Of a DNA stretch of 64,000 nt, positions 42,651 to 51,618 are shown one piece after another. Within the stretch, counting starts at the first letter, position 1. Each line of letters starts with the position of its first letter. Source of the stretch: Methylosinus sp. C49 (lineage in GTDB: Bacteria; Pseudomonadota; Alphaproteobacteria; Rhizobiales; Beijerinckiaceae); the NCBI RefSeq assembly GCF_009936375.1, contig NZ_AP022334.1, positions 1 to 64,000 of the forward strand, in the 5' to 3' direction. The notes below the pieces were generated by a model. The model ran no database searches. It saw only the letters and a list, made by a program, of their open reading frames with translations, and was not told the DNA's origin. A program made the position numbers and the translations under genes.

Positions 42651-42679
42651 GCTTCGATCTCGAAAATCGGCGCGCCGCG

Positions 42680-43267
42680 ATGCTCACTCTTTCACTATCG
42701 CCTATGGAACATCGCTCCGCGTCCTCGAAAGCGGGCCGTGTCGTCATGCGCGACATTTGCCCGCATTGTGGAAGCAGAATCGCGAGCTGGACCGAAGACC
42801 TTTCGGAGACGTGCGGCGCGTGCTGCGCGCTGTGCGGCCTCTCGCAAAACCTCGATCGACCCGAGATCGATCGCGAGGCGGTGCTGATCTGGTTGCCGGA
42901 GTTCACGCAAGGCGCCGTCAATGCGCTCGTGCGTCGCGTGCATTCCTCTTTCGCGAGACACGGGAAAGCCGTGTCGTGGCCTCTCGATCCCCTTCCCGCG
43001 AACAGTCCCGAGGATCTGCTCGCCGCGAGTTCGGCCTATGCCGCCCTCGTCGAGCGCAGTGGAATCGCGAAGCAGCGCCTCGGCACGTCGTCGCCGCGCG
43101 ATCTCGCCGAAGCTCTGTCGTTCATTTTGCCGAGTTCCTACGCCCGTCGCCACGAGCTGCTCGGCGGCGCGCGCTTGCTATCGCTCGGACGCTTTTTTGT
43201 CGACGGCCGCGACATTTATCCGCGCTTGCTCGTCAAGGAGCGGCTCGCATCGATTTTGAGGAGTTAG
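42680..43267 (+). CDS. icmJ: IcmJ/DotN/TraT-like zinc protein
   Basis: A 195-residue protein with two Cys pairs near the N terminus (CPHCG and CGACCALCG), followed by LIWLPEFTQGAVNALVRRVH and SPRDLAEALSFILP. DotN/IcmJ is a zinc-binding member of the type IV coupling complex with DotL. Position before dotO is conserved with IncI traT-traU. It ends 3 nt before the dotO start. Confidence 0.9.
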   Translation: MLTLSLSPMEHRSASSKAGRVVMRDICPHCGSRIASWTEDLSETCGACCALCGLSQNLDRPEIDREAVLIWLPEFTQGAVNALVRRVHSSFARHGKAVSWPLDPLPANSPEDLLAASSAYAALVERSGIAKQRLGTSSPRDLAEALSFILPSSYARRHELLGGARLLSLGRFFVDGRDIYPRLLVKERLASILRS

Positions 43268-43270
43268 AAA

Positions 43271-46200
43271 ATGCTCCATTGGATTTCCCGCGGGCTCGCC
43301 GCAGTGTCGTTGATGGCCAAGCAGCCCCTCGCGAGCTTTTGCGAAATCGAAGCCTCGCATGGCGATGCGCTCGTCACCAAGCACGGCGATTATGTGAGCT
43401 TCCTCCGTCTCGGCGGCATGCGCCGCATGTCGACGCGAGCCGATATCGATCGCCTCGCCAACGCCATGCGCATCGACATCTCCGGGACGTTGGAGAACAG
43501 GGGACATGCGATCGTCGGATGGTACGCCTCCGATCCCGATCTCGCGGCGGTCGAGATCGAGCGCGTCAACATGTCGGCCTGCCGGGAGATCGCCAAGGAA
43601 ATCGGGCTGGAGCTCAGCGACATTTTCGAGGAGCGCAAAAAGCTCTGGACCGGCATGATGCGCTGGGAGGCGGCGTATTTCATCTTGTGGACGCGCGCGA
43701 CGACGCTCACCAAGGAAGAGCGCAAGCAGATGAAGGAGGAGCAGGCGGCGCTCGCCAAGAAATGCCCGAACATCGGCGACGCCCAGAAATTCTATCTTCG
43801 CAGCGAAGTCATGGCGGCGCGGCACACCGGCTTCGTCTCGCGCGTCGTGTCGTCCCTGAAAGGACTCGATGTCGCCGCGACGGAAATCTCGGCGCATGAT
43901 GCTCTCGTCGTCGCACGCGAGGCCATGTATCGCGAGACGGTCGGCTCCGCCTGGCGTCCGACCCTGGTCGGAGACGCCTTTCGTCCGCGCTGGCCGGATG
44001 AGAAGGATGAGCGTCCGATCCTGGAAACGCTGATGTGGCCGGCGATCCGCGATTTCTTCTTCGACTCCGACGCCGTCGTCCATGACGGGCAGAGGGTGGA
44101 GATCGGCCTCTATGATTACGGCTGCGTCGATATGACGATGGGGCCGGAGGATCCGCGGCCGTTCGTCGAGCTGTCGTCACGGCTCGGGCAGGATCGCGTC
44201 CCTTGGCGCGTCTCCTTCGTGATCGAGGGCGGCGGCAATTCGGACATGCTCCTGAAGAGCGCCGGCGCGCAGTTCTTGTGGATGTTTCCCGGCAACCGGG
44301 ACATCACCCGCGCCTTCGAGCTTTTGAAGCGCGAGCGCGAAAACAACAACCATATCGCCGTGCGCCTGCGGGCGTCCTTCGCCACCTGGGCGCCGTCCAG
44401 AGAAGTCGGCAAGCTCCGGTTGCGGCTGTCGACATTGAAGCAGCGCCTCGAGGCCTGGGGCAATTGCCGGGGCACGACCGTCATCGGCGATCCGCTCGAC
44501 GGCGTCATGAGCAGCGTGCCGGGATTGGCGCTGGCATCCACGGCGCCGCCGTCGGTCGCGCTGATCGGCGACGTGCTGACGATGCTGCCCTGGGGACGAA
44601 CGGCCTCCCCCTGGGACCGGGGCAGCGTGCTGTTCCGCCAGCCCAACGGCGCCATGTGGCCCTACGACCCATCCGGCGGCTCGAAGCGTCCGCAGGTGCT
44701 CGACACATTCGTCGCGCCGCCCCGCTCGGGCAAATCGGTTCTCGCCAATACGATCAACCTCGGCCTCTGTCTCAGCTCCGTCGCGCTCGGCGCGGTCGGC
44801 GCGAAGCTGCCGCTGATCGGCAAGGTCGATATCGGCGATTCGGCGGAAGGCTTCGTGCTGCTCATTCAAGAAGCGCTCGGACCGCAACGCCGGCAGGAGG
44901 CGATCTACACGCGCATGCAATTCGCGCCGGGCTTCGAGTTCAACGTCTTCGATCTGCAGGTCGGCTGCGAATATCCGCTGCCGCTCGAAAAGGCCTTCCT
45001 GCAGAATTTTCTCGCGCTGGTCACGCTGCCGCCCGATCAGAGCACGCCCTTCGAGGGCATGAACCAGATGATCGGCATCGTCATCGACGAAGCCTATCGG
45101 CTCTGCACCGACGTTCCGGGCGCGTCCCCCAAGCGCTATCGGCGCGGGATCGAGCCGCTCATCGACATCGCGATCAAGCGACACGGCGTCGATCTCCACC
45201 AGGACGAGCCACATTGGCGAGACGTGGTGACAGCTTTGTGCGCGGTGGGAGAATATCGTCTCGCGGAAGTGGCGCAACGGCATGCGGTTCCGGTGCTGGA
45301 GGATCTGGTCGGGGCCGCGCGAACCGACCAGGTCAAGGACATGTTCGGCAAGCTCACCATCGCCATGACGGCGGAGCAGGCCTCGGACCTCTTCGAGCGC
45401 TACATCTACGACGTCATCCGCAAGTTTCCGACATTGAACAGCCCGACGCGGCTCGATTTCGGGGCGGCGCGCATCATCGTCATGGATCTCGCCGAAGTGG
45501 CGCCGACCGGCTCGGCGGCGGCCAATCGGCAGACCGAGATGATGTATATGCTCGCCCGCCACATCATCGCGCGCAACTTCTTCCTCAAGCCGGATTACCT
45601 GCCATTCGTGCCGGAAGATGCGCGGAGCTTCCACCAGCCACGCTTCCAGGAAATCTACGAATCGGTGAAGCGGCTCGACTATGACGAATGGCACCGCACG
45701 CAAGGCAGTCCGCAAGTTCGCGCGCAAGCCGAGCTCGATGTGCGCGAAGGCCCCAAGCACAATGTTCAGCTCGGCTTCGCCAGTCAGCGCTTGAGGGACA
45801 TGGGCGACGCGATCGTCAGCCAATCGACGGGACGCTTCGTGCTGCGGGCCGGCGACGACGCGGAAGCCGAAGAGATCGTGCAGCGCTTCAATCTCTCCGA
45901 AGCGAGCGCCGACATCGTCCGCCACCGCCTTCATGGACCCGGTCCGGCCGGCGCGCCGTTCCTGGTGGTGCTGCAAGCCGATAACGCGAAATATGAGCAA
46001 ATGCTCGTCAACACGCTCGGGCCGATCGAGCTGTGGGCACTTTCGACGACGCCTGGCGATAGAGCGCTGCGCAATCGTCTCTATGACCGCATCGGGTTTC
46101 GCGAGGCGCTGCGGCGTCTCGCGAAAATATTCCCGGGCGGGTCGGCGGAAAAAGAGATCGAGGAGCGCAAGGCCAAGCGCATGCGCCGCGGCGAGCTCGA

Positions 46201-46324
46201 CGCGCGCGCGGAGACGGGCGTCGTCGACGAATTGGCGGACGAGCTGGCCGACGCGCGCGGGATCGGCGCGAAGCTTCGATATGGCGATAGCGGCTCTGAG
46301 TTCAACGCGGCCGCGGCTCGATAG
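43271..46324 (+). CDS. dotO: DotO/IcmB/TraU-family T4SS ATPase
   Basis: A 1017-residue protein of VirB4 type. The N-terminal half matches IcmB (SFCEIEASHGDALVTKHG, RMSTRADIDRLANAMR). The ATPase half has Walker A PPRSGKSVLAN (about residue 480) and the TraU/IcmB-specific downstream blocks, including DEAYRLCTDVPGASPKRY and MYMLARHIIARNFF. DotO hexamers on the cytosolic side energise assembly and export. Length is normal for the family. Confidence 0.95.
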   Translation: MLHWISRGLAAVSLMAKQPLASFCEIEASHGDALVTKHGDYVSFLRLGGMRRMSTRADIDRLANAMRIDISGTLENRGHAIVGWYASDPDLAAVEIERVNMSACREIAKEIGLELSDIFEERKKLWTGMMRWEAAYFILWTRATTLTKEERKQMKEEQAALAKKCPNIGDAQKFYLRSEVMAARHTGFVSRVVSSLKGLDVAATEISAHDALVVAREAMYRETVGSAWRPTLVGDAFRPRWPDEKDERPILETLMWPAIRDFFFDSDAVVHDGQRVEIGLYDYGCVDMTMGPEDPRPFVELSSRLGQDRVPWRVSFVIEGGGNSDMLLKSAGAQFLWMFPGNRDITRAFELLKRERENNNHIAVRLRASFATWAPSREVGKLRLRLSTLKQRLEAWGNCRGTTVIGDPLDGVMSSVPGLALASTAPPSVALIGDVLTMLPWGRTASPWDRGSVLFRQPNGAMWPYDPSGGSKRPQVLDTFVAPPRSGKSVLANTINLGLCLSSVALGAVGAKLPLIGKVDIGDSAEGFVLLIQEALGPQRRQEAIYTRMQFAPGFEFNVFDLQVGCEYPLPLEKAFLQNFLALVTLPPDQSTPFEGMNQMIGIVIDEAYRLCTDVPGASPKRYRRGIEPLIDIAIKRHGVDLHQDEPHWRDVVTALCAVGEYRLAEVAQRHAVPVLEDLVGAARTDQVKDMFGKLTIAMTAEQASDLFERYIYDVIRKFPTLNSPTRLDFGAARIIVMDLAEVAPTGSAAANRQTEMMYMLARHIIARNFFLKPDYLPFVPEDARSFHQPRFQEIYESVKRLDYDEWHRTQGSPQVRAQAELDVREGPKHNVQLGFASQRLRDMGDAIVSQSTGRFVLRAGDDAEAEEIVQRFNLSEASADIVRHRLHGPGPAGAPFLVVLQADNAKYEQMLVNTLGPIELWALSTTPGDRALRNRLYDRIGFREALRRLAKIFPGGSAEKEIEERKAKRMRRGELDARAETGVVDELADELADARGIGAKLRYGDSGSEFNAAAAR

Positions 46325-46361
46325 CGTCGCGCAATTCGTTTCGCGCGTCGGAGAATTTGAA

Positions 46362-46370
46362 ATTCGCGCA
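46362..46370 (+). promoter_or_regulatory. Recurring T4SS upstream motif
   Basis: ATTCGCGCA, followed by GAGC, 49 nt before the start at 46419. Its presence after dotO suggests that the dotD-dotC-dotB run has its own promoter. Confidence 0.45.
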
Positions 46371-46418
46371 GAGCAGGGGAATCGTTTCGGCCTGATTTCG
46401 TGATCGAGGAGCGTCGCC

Positions 46419-46625
46419 ATGGCCAGCTTTCGCGTCCAGCTTCGTCCCAATGGTGTCGTCATGTTCGGCTCGGGGACGCGCGACGTCGCTCGAATGGAAC
46501 ATCGCGGGGCTCTCGATCTCGAAAGCCTCGCGATCGCCGAAGAGGCCGAGCTGCGGCGTCTCATCAAAGGTCACGACAAGCGACCGACACTTCATCGTCA
46601 TTCGCGCCGACGCCGAATAGCGTGA
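46419..46625 (+). CDS. Small basic hypothetical protein
   Basis: A 68-residue frame with GAGGAG nine bases before ATG 46419. It begins with a strand-like MASFRVQLRPNGVVMFG and ends in a very basic tail (HRHSRRRRIA). It leads the dotD-dotC-dotB run, 28 nt before dotD. No family recognised. Confidence 0.5.
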   Translation: MASFRVQLRPNGVVMFGSGTRDVARMEHRGALDLESLAIAEEAELRRLIKGHDKRPTLHRHSRRRRIA

Positions 46626-46653
46626 TCGCGCAAAACTTTCAGGAGCTGATCAC

Positions 46654-47121
46654 ATGAGCGCTCTCCATCCATATCGCGTCCTCGTTGTTCTATTGGCAAT
46701 GGGCTCTCTCGCGTGCTGCGCGCATGATGTTCCGACGACGGTCGACACCGCAGGCATGCCGAATGCGGAGATCGCCCTTCGGCGCAGCGTCGACCATGTC
46801 GATAGCGAGATGGGAGAGCTCGGCCGGATGCGTCCGGCTCCGCGCCAAGGGCCGGCCGTCGTGCCCGCCGAGCTGCAGAAGATCGTCACCTTCGAATGGG
46901 AGGGACCGATCGAGGGGGCGGTCGAAAAGCTCGCTGGCGAGGTGGGATATGAGGTCGTCGTCGATTCCGCCTTCAACGTCCAACCAGTGTCGATCGGCGT
47001 CAAAGCCGGGCCTCGTCGCGTCTACGAGATTTTCCAGGCCATCGGCCGCGCCGCCGGCGACCGCGCGACCGTGCAGGTCGACGCGCAACATCATCGCATA
47101 CAGGTGATCTATCATGTCTAA
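46654..47121 (+). CDS. dotD: DotD/TraH-family outer-membrane lipoprotein
   Basis: A 155-residue lipoprotein (lipobox LACC; Cys at 21-22) with the DotD domain at the C terminus (about 75-155): IVTFEWEGPIEGAVEKLA, VGYEVVVDSAFNV and the closing IQVIYHV. The domain resembles secretin N0 domains and sits in the outer-membrane cap with DotC and DotH. It overlaps dotC by 8 bp. Confidence 0.9.
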   Translation: MSALHPYRVLVVLLAMGSLACCAHDVPTTVDTAGMPNAEIALRRSVDHVDSEMGELGRMRPAPRQGPAVVPAELQKIVTFEWEGPIEGAVEKLAGEVGYEVVVDSAFNVQPVSIGVKAGPRRVYEIFQAIGRAAGDRATVQVDAQHHRIQVIYHV

Positions 47122-48073
47122 GCCCGCGCTCCGTAAGTTCGTCTCGACATTCCTGGCCTCGACCCTTCTCGCCTCCGCGGCTTTCGCCGAAGGGATCAAG
47201 GTCTATCCCGTCCCTCCGGCCCCTTCGCCCGCGGAGATCGACGCGGCGGCGCATGTTCTCGGCAATCCGTTGAACAAGCCGATCACCGGAGCGGCGCAGG
47301 AGCCTGCGGTCGTCGGGGGCGAACGTCCGCCGTCGCTCGAGGCGCTGCAGGCGGTGCGCGCCGGGCGCGGCGATCCCGGGCTCGGGCTGGAGCCGGGGCG
47401 CGAGGACACACTTTATTCGGCGGCGCTGAGCTTCGGAGCGCAGGGCGGCCTCGCAGCGCGGTCCTTCGCGATCAACGACATGCTGCGCCGCTATGAGGCG
47501 ACGCTCGACAAGAGCTATGATTTCAGCTCGGTGGTGCTGCCGCTCGGCGGCGGCCGGACGCTGATGCGCCCGCCGGTCGTGACTCAGGGACAGCTCGCCT
47601 TCGCGCTCGGGGACAATGCGCAGGTCGCTCGCGAAACCGACTGCGTCTATCAGATCACGCGCGAAGCGCAGCTCGCCTCCGCCCCGCCGAATTGGCGCGC
47701 CTATCTCGTCCGCAATTGGAAAGCCCCGACGCGGCCGCACGACGCGGTGCTGCCGCGCACCGAGCAGGAAGCCGCCTATTGGAACAAATGGGTGGCCGAA
47801 GGGTGGGCGCAGGGCGAGAAGCAGGCGGTGGAGATTTTTCTCTCCGACCTCGGTCGCCTGCAGCGCGACATCGTCGGCATGGCCCGGTTCCGCGTGCTGT
47901 TGCGCGCGGGTCTCGTGGAACACCCGAAGGTCGCCTTCCAGAACAGCATCGTGAACGGCGGGCGCGACGAGCTTCGCGCCGGCGATCGGATCGTCCGCAT
48001 CACCGATCAGCCCGGCCTGCAGGCCGACGCGCGCCGCTGGGCGCCCAAGCGCCACGGACCATGTCCGAAGTGA
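47114..48073 (+). CDS. dotC: DotC/TraI-family outer-membrane-complex protein
   Basis: A 319-residue protein with the DotC pattern: LQAVRAGRGDPGLGLEPGR type opening here as VRAGRGDPGLGLEPG, SYDFSSVVLPLGGGRTLMRPPVV, NWRAYLVRNW and EQAAYWNKWV-like EQEAAYWNKWVAEGW. DotC is usually a lipoprotein; here the signal peptide ends ASAAFAEG without a Cys, so it should be soluble periplasmic instead of lipid-anchored. Otherwise complete. Confidence 0.92.
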   Translation: MSKPALRKFVSTFLASTLLASAAFAEGIKVYPVPPAPSPAEIDAAAHVLGNPLNKPITGAAQEPAVVGGERPPSLEALQAVRAGRGDPGLGLEPGREDTLYSAALSFGAQGGLAARSFAINDMLRRYEATLDKSYDFSSVVLPLGGGRTLMRPPVVTQGQLAFALGDNAQVARETDCVYQITREAQLASAPPNWRAYLVRNWKAPTRPHDAVLPRTEQEAAYWNKWVAEGWAQGEKQAVEIFLSDLGRLQRDIVGMARFRVLLRAGLVEHPKVAFQNSIVNGGRDELRAGDRIVRITDQPGLQADARRWAPKRHGPCPK

Positions 48074-48086
48074 GGGGGAGGTCCTT

Positions 48087-49247
48087 ATGGTCGACGAATA
48101 TTGGAATGGCGCAGGACTTCGCTGGGTCGCGGATCCGCGAAAGAGCGCGCCCGGCCTGGATTCGCTTCTGACCTGGGCCTATCGCTCGGGCGCTTCGAAA
48201 GTCTCTTTTCAAACGGGGCATTGCCCGCGGCTGAGGATCTACGGCCGCAATCGCAGGGTCGGAGATGGGGCGGACGAGGACGAGGCGATCGGCGATACGA
48301 CGGTCGACGAGGCGGAGATCGCACAGATCGTCAATCATCTCTACGGCGCCGACGGCATGGCGCATATGCAGGGCGGCGGCGAGCTCGATACGACCTATGA
48401 GATCGCCTTGAGCCGCACCGAGCGGCTTCGCTACCGGCTCAATGTCACCTCGACGCGCAGCAGCCGCAGGTCCGGCGTCAATATCGTGCTGCGTCCGATT
48501 CCCGGATTGCCCCCGTCGCTGGAAGAACAGCTCGTCGAGCCGGGGATCATGGAGGCGTTTCGTCCCCGAAACGGCATGGTGATCGTGTCGGGCGGCACGG
48601 GTTCGGGAAAGTCCACGCTGATCGCCGGCATGACGGTCGCAAAGCTTTTCGACCCGGATGGGCATTACGACATAATCGAAGGCGCCGCTCCGGTCGAGTT
48701 TTTGCTCGATCGCGTCAAGAGCCCCAGCTCGACGATCAACCAGAGCGAGATCCCGCGCGATCTTCCGACTTTCGAACTGTTCATTCGTGGCTGCATGCGA
48801 CGCGAGCCGACCGACATCATCGTCGGCGAGTGCCGCGATTCCGTGACGATGAGCGCCGCCATTCAGGCGGCGATCTCCGGGCATACGCTGACGACGACGA
48901 TCCACGCCAATGACGTCGCGCTGACGATGCAGCGCATCGCGAGCCTCTGCCCCTTGGCCGAGCGCGAGAATTTGATCAGCGCCGTCGCGCAGTCGCTGCG
49001 GCTCGTCGTCAATCAGAGGCTGACGCGGTCTCTCGACGGAAAGCGCACGGCGCTGCGCGAGTTCCTCGTGTTCGATCGCAAGCTCCGCAATCGCTTTTTG
49101 GAGACAGACCCGGCGCAATGGCCGGGCCTGACGCGCCGCGCCATCGAAGAGCAGGGACAGTCTTTTGCGCAGGCGATCGACAGGGCCTTGCGGGATGGCC
49201 GCATCAGCGAGGAGACGGCGGCGCACGAATTGAGGGAGGAAGCCTGA
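48087..49247 (+). CDS. dotB: DotB/TraJ-family secretion ATPase
   Basis: A 386-residue PilT-like ATPase: N-terminal PAS-like domain (GASKVSFQTGHCPRLRIYG), Walker A SGGTGSGKSTLIAG (about residue 170), an Asp box in DIIVGECRDS, and a His box (TTTIHAND). DotB supplies energy for substrate transfer and docks on DotO. A GGGGGAG site precedes ATG 48087. The stop overlaps the icmT start (TGATG). Confidence 0.95.
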   Translation: MVDEYWNGAGLRWVADPRKSAPGLDSLLTWAYRSGASKVSFQTGHCPRLRIYGRNRRVGDGADEDEAIGDTTVDEAEIAQIVNHLYGADGMAHMQGGGELDTTYEIALSRTERLRYRLNVTSTRSSRRSGVNIVLRPIPGLPPSLEEQLVEPGIMEAFRPRNGMVIVSGGTGSGKSTLIAGMTVAKLFDPDGHYDIIEGAAPVEFLLDRVKSPSSTINQSEIPRDLPTFELFIRGCMRREPTDIIVGECRDSVTMSAAIQAAISGHTLTTTIHANDVALTMQRIASLCPLAERENLISAVAQSLRLVVNQRLTRSLDGKRTALREFLVFDRKLRNRFLETDPAQWPGLTRRAIEEQGQSFAQAIDRALRDGRISEETAAHELREEA

Positions 49248-49495
49248 TGTGGCGAAACACCGCTCTGCCGACTCGTATCTTGTTTCTGGACGGGCGAGCC
49301 TGCCTGCCCCTGCTGGTCTTCGTCGTCTATTGGAGCTGGCTCACTTTCTACATTGCGATCGGCGGCATGACCTTTTTCATCGTCGTCAGCTGGGCGGGCC
49401 TCACCGTGTCGTCGGTCTTGCGGCTCCTGCGGCGTATGCTGATCGGGCCGGTGCGAACCGCTGTTCCGACCTGGAAGCGCAGGAGGGCGGCATGA
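49247..49495 (+). CDS. icmT: IcmT/TraK-like membrane protein
   Basis: An 82-residue protein from ATG 49247, sharing its A with the dotB stop. It has a WRNTALPTRILFLDGRACLP start and two membrane helices (about 20-38 and 40-58), then a basic end. This is the IcmT/TraK pattern, and dotB-icmT is the conserved order (traJ-traK). Confidence 0.9.
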   Translation: MWRNTALPTRILFLDGRACLPLLVFVVYWSWLTFYIAIGGMTFFIVVSWAGLTVSSVLRLLRRMLIGPVRTAVPTWKRRRAA

Positions 49496-49890
49496 TCCTG
49501 GATATAGCGGATGTCGAGGCTGTGCTCGAGAAGCTTCTGCGGAAAGGCGCGCGGCCGGTGCTGTTCGAGGACGTGACCATACCTTTCGACGTCGCCGCCG
49601 CGGCGGATGGATTGCTGCCCCTGTTCCTGCTGACGGGGGAAGCCTTGTGGCGGGAGGTCAAGGGTGAGGGTTTCGGACTGACGACGCAGCCCGACGAAGG
49701 CGCTCTCCTCGGCTATCGCCTCGCCATGATCGACGCCGGCTCATTCACAATGGCGATGCTGGCGACGATGGAGGCGATCTCGCAGGCCTGCGGGCCGAAC
49801 GGGATCGTGGTGGAGAAGCTCGGCGATGTCTGGTCGGCGTCGAACGAACGCGTCGAGGCCGACCAGCGAGGGAAGGAACAGCGCCAATGA
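49492..49890 (+). CDS. IcmS-like small acidic protein
   Basis: A 132-residue soluble acidic protein from ATG 49492 that overlaps icmT by 4 bp. The central block (PFDVAAAADGLLPLFL, then GEGFGLTTQPDEGALLGYRL and a helix with MLATMEAIS) has the same skeleton that I remember for Legionella IcmS: FD-x-GLLP, GxGxG-T, DE-x-ALLG-x-R. In Legionella icmS also follows icmT. IcmS with IcmW is an effector chaperone/adaptor, not reported for IncI plasmids as far as I know. A TraL-type protein of unknown role is the alternative. Moderate confidence. Confidence 0.55.
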   Translation: MILDIADVEAVLEKLLRKGARPVLFEDVTIPFDVAAAADGLLPLFLLTGEALWREVKGEGFGLTTQPDEGALLGYRLAMIDAGSFTMAMLATMEAISQACGPNGIVVEKLGDVWSASNERVEADQRGKEQRQ

Positions 49891-50423
49891 GACGGATTTT
49901 CATGACTCTCGCCTTCTCGCTCGCCGCCGCCGCGGCGCCCGCGCGGTCGGCCGACGATCTGGCGAAAGGGAATTACGTCAAGGCGTGCATCGACGCGGCC
50001 GCGCACGCCCATTCGATCCCTCCCGAGGTTCTGCTGATCCTTCTCAACGTCGAGAACGGGCGGCTCGGCGCCGTCAGCCAGAACACGAACGACACCGTCG
50101 ACATCGGTCCGATGCAGGTGAACCAGATCTGGGTGCCCAAGCTCGCCGAACATTGGCGTGCGTCGCGGGAGGCCACCTATCGCGCTCTCCGGGATGAATT
50201 CTGCGCCAATGTCGAAGGCGGCGCCTGGATCCTGCGACAGGCGCTCGACGAGGCGGATGGCGATCTCTGGGAGGGTATCGGGCTCTATCATTCACACAAT
50301 GAACGACACAAGGCCACCTACCGCCGCCTGGTCCTGGCGCAAGGCCGGCGTCTGCAACGCGAGGCCGTCGCAGAGACGGGCTCGACAGAGAGAGGCGCGG
50401 CCGTCACCCGAGGAGCGAGGTGA
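49887..50423 (+). CDS. T4SS lytic transglycosylase
   Basis: A 178-residue protein with a signal peptide (ending ARSAD) and an SLT domain (about 28-150): LLILLNVENGRLGAVSQN with the catalytic Glu, DIGPMQVNQIWVPKL, and GAWILRQAL. It locally opens peptidoglycan for the secretion machine, a role filled by TrbN or PilT-type enzymes in IncI systems. It is coupled to both neighbours. Confidence 0.88.
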   Translation: MRRIFMTLAFSLAAAAAPARSADDLAKGNYVKACIDAAAHAHSIPPEVLLILLNVENGRLGAVSQNTNDTVDIGPMQVNQIWVPKLAEHWRASREATYRALRDEFCANVEGGAWILRQALDEADGDLWEGIGLYHSHNERHKATYRRLVLAQGRRLQREAVAETGSTERGAAVTRGAR

Positions 50424-51556
50424 TGTCCATGTCGCACGCGTCACAGGGCAATGTGAGCGACGGCGCCGCGTTCTTGATGAGCGTCGCCGTTTTCGTCGTC
50501 GGGGTGGGCTTCGGCGGCTGGTATCTCTGGGAGGAGCAGCACGCCGCGATCAGCGCGATCGTCATGCAAGGCCTGCACGGCCAGATGAGAGTCATCCATC
50601 TGTTCACGGATCGCTATGACGTCGCCGACGCCCAGCTTCTCGCGACCAATCCCGCGACGGTGAAGTTTCCGCAGCTGCTTCGGCTCGCCCGCGAGATCGG
50701 GCGCTTCTTTCTCCTCCCCACGATGGGCCTCGTTCTGGCGCTCGCCGCGGTCTGCGCGAGTCGCGCAGGGGCGAAGCGCTTCTCCCGGCCGCTCGATCTC
50801 GAAGCTTTGATGCGCGAGCAGCTTCGATCCTTTCGGACGCCCGCCGCCTTCGTGCGCAGACATTTGGGGCTGGTCGACATCGACCCGATAAAGCCGCGTC
50901 CCGCAGATCGCGCTTTGACCCGCGCCGAATGGATCGAGCGCTGGGCGACAGACGACAAGGGCGCTTTCAATGCGGCAGGGGCGCGGGCGGAGCTGACGCG
51001 CCAGCTCGGCTCCGCCATGCGCGACCCGGCAGAGGCGCCGCCGCATGTTCGCTGCCTATGGGCGGCTTTCGCGCTGCATCGGGCGCGGCGCCACGATGAA
51101 GGGCGGCGCTTTCTGGGCGATCTCTCCTCGGCGCTGGGGGCGACGGGCAAGGAAGGCCGGACCGGCCCCGATCGCGCCCTCGCATTCCCGATCGCCCTCG
51201 TCGAGCGAGCCGATCATTGGCTGGACGACAGAGATTTGCGCTTTCCTTTGGCGGAGACGGCCAGGGCGCATGGCTTCACCACCACGGCGACGATGAGCGC
51301 CCTCCTCGCCGCGCGCAGGGAAGGCGGCGTTCTCCCGCCTGCGGACTTCGGATTCTTGAAGCTCGTCGATCGGCGGCTCTTCTACGCGCTGCATTCCCTG
51401 GGCTTTCCCGCCGATATGTTCGACCCGCTCCTTCACCCGACGCCGCTCATCGAAGCGATCGGCGCGCGTGACCATTGGGCCGCGGAGCGGATCGCTGGCG
51501 CTCCGTTGCGCGTCGCCTCGATCGATAATGCGCTCGCGGCCATCCAGAAGCTCTGA
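50423..51556 (+). CDS. dotM: DotM/IcmP/TrbA-family coupling-complex protein
   Basis: From ATG 50423 (GAGGAG seven bases upstream; a GTG at 50420 is the alternative) the protein has 377 residues. Two N-terminal membrane helices (about 15-33 and 90-110) are followed by the cytosolic DotM domain with LVDRRLFYALHSLGFP near the end. DotM binds acidic effector signals in Legionella and pairs with DotL. Position before dotL matches trbA-trbC. Confidence 0.92.
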   Translation: MSMSHASQGNVSDGAAFLMSVAVFVVGVGFGGWYLWEEQHAAISAIVMQGLHGQMRVIHLFTDRYDVADAQLLATNPATVKFPQLLRLAREIGRFFLLPTMGLVLALAAVCASRAGAKRFSRPLDLEALMREQLRSFRTPAAFVRRHLGLVDIDPIKPRPADRALTRAEWIERWATDDKGAFNAAGARAELTRQLGSAMRDPAEAPPHVRCLWAAFALHRARRHDEGRRFLGDLSSALGATGKEGRTGPDRALAFPIALVERADHWLDDRDLRFPLAETARAHGFTTTATMSALLAARREGGVLPPADFGFLKLVDRRLFYALHSLGFPADMFDPLLHPTPLIEAIGARDHWAAERIAGAPLRVASIDNALAAIQKL

Positions 51557-51567
51557 CGCGCCTTCTC

Positions 51568-51576
51568 ATTCGCGCA
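51568..51576 (+). promoter_or_regulatory. Recurring T4SS upstream motif
   Basis: ATTCGCGCA with TC before and GAGCGCCTCGACCATGCG after, 42 to 45 nt before the next start. The longer match with the copies at 33646 and 34144 makes this the best example. Confidence 0.5.
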
Positions 51577-51618
51577 GAGCGCCTCGACCATGCGTTTTTA
51601 GGAAGAACCGAGGAGATC

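Noticed and set aside
44177-46567. A 796-codon open frame opposite dotO
   Set aside because: Antisense shadow of a clear VirB4-type ATPase, with no recognisable protein content.
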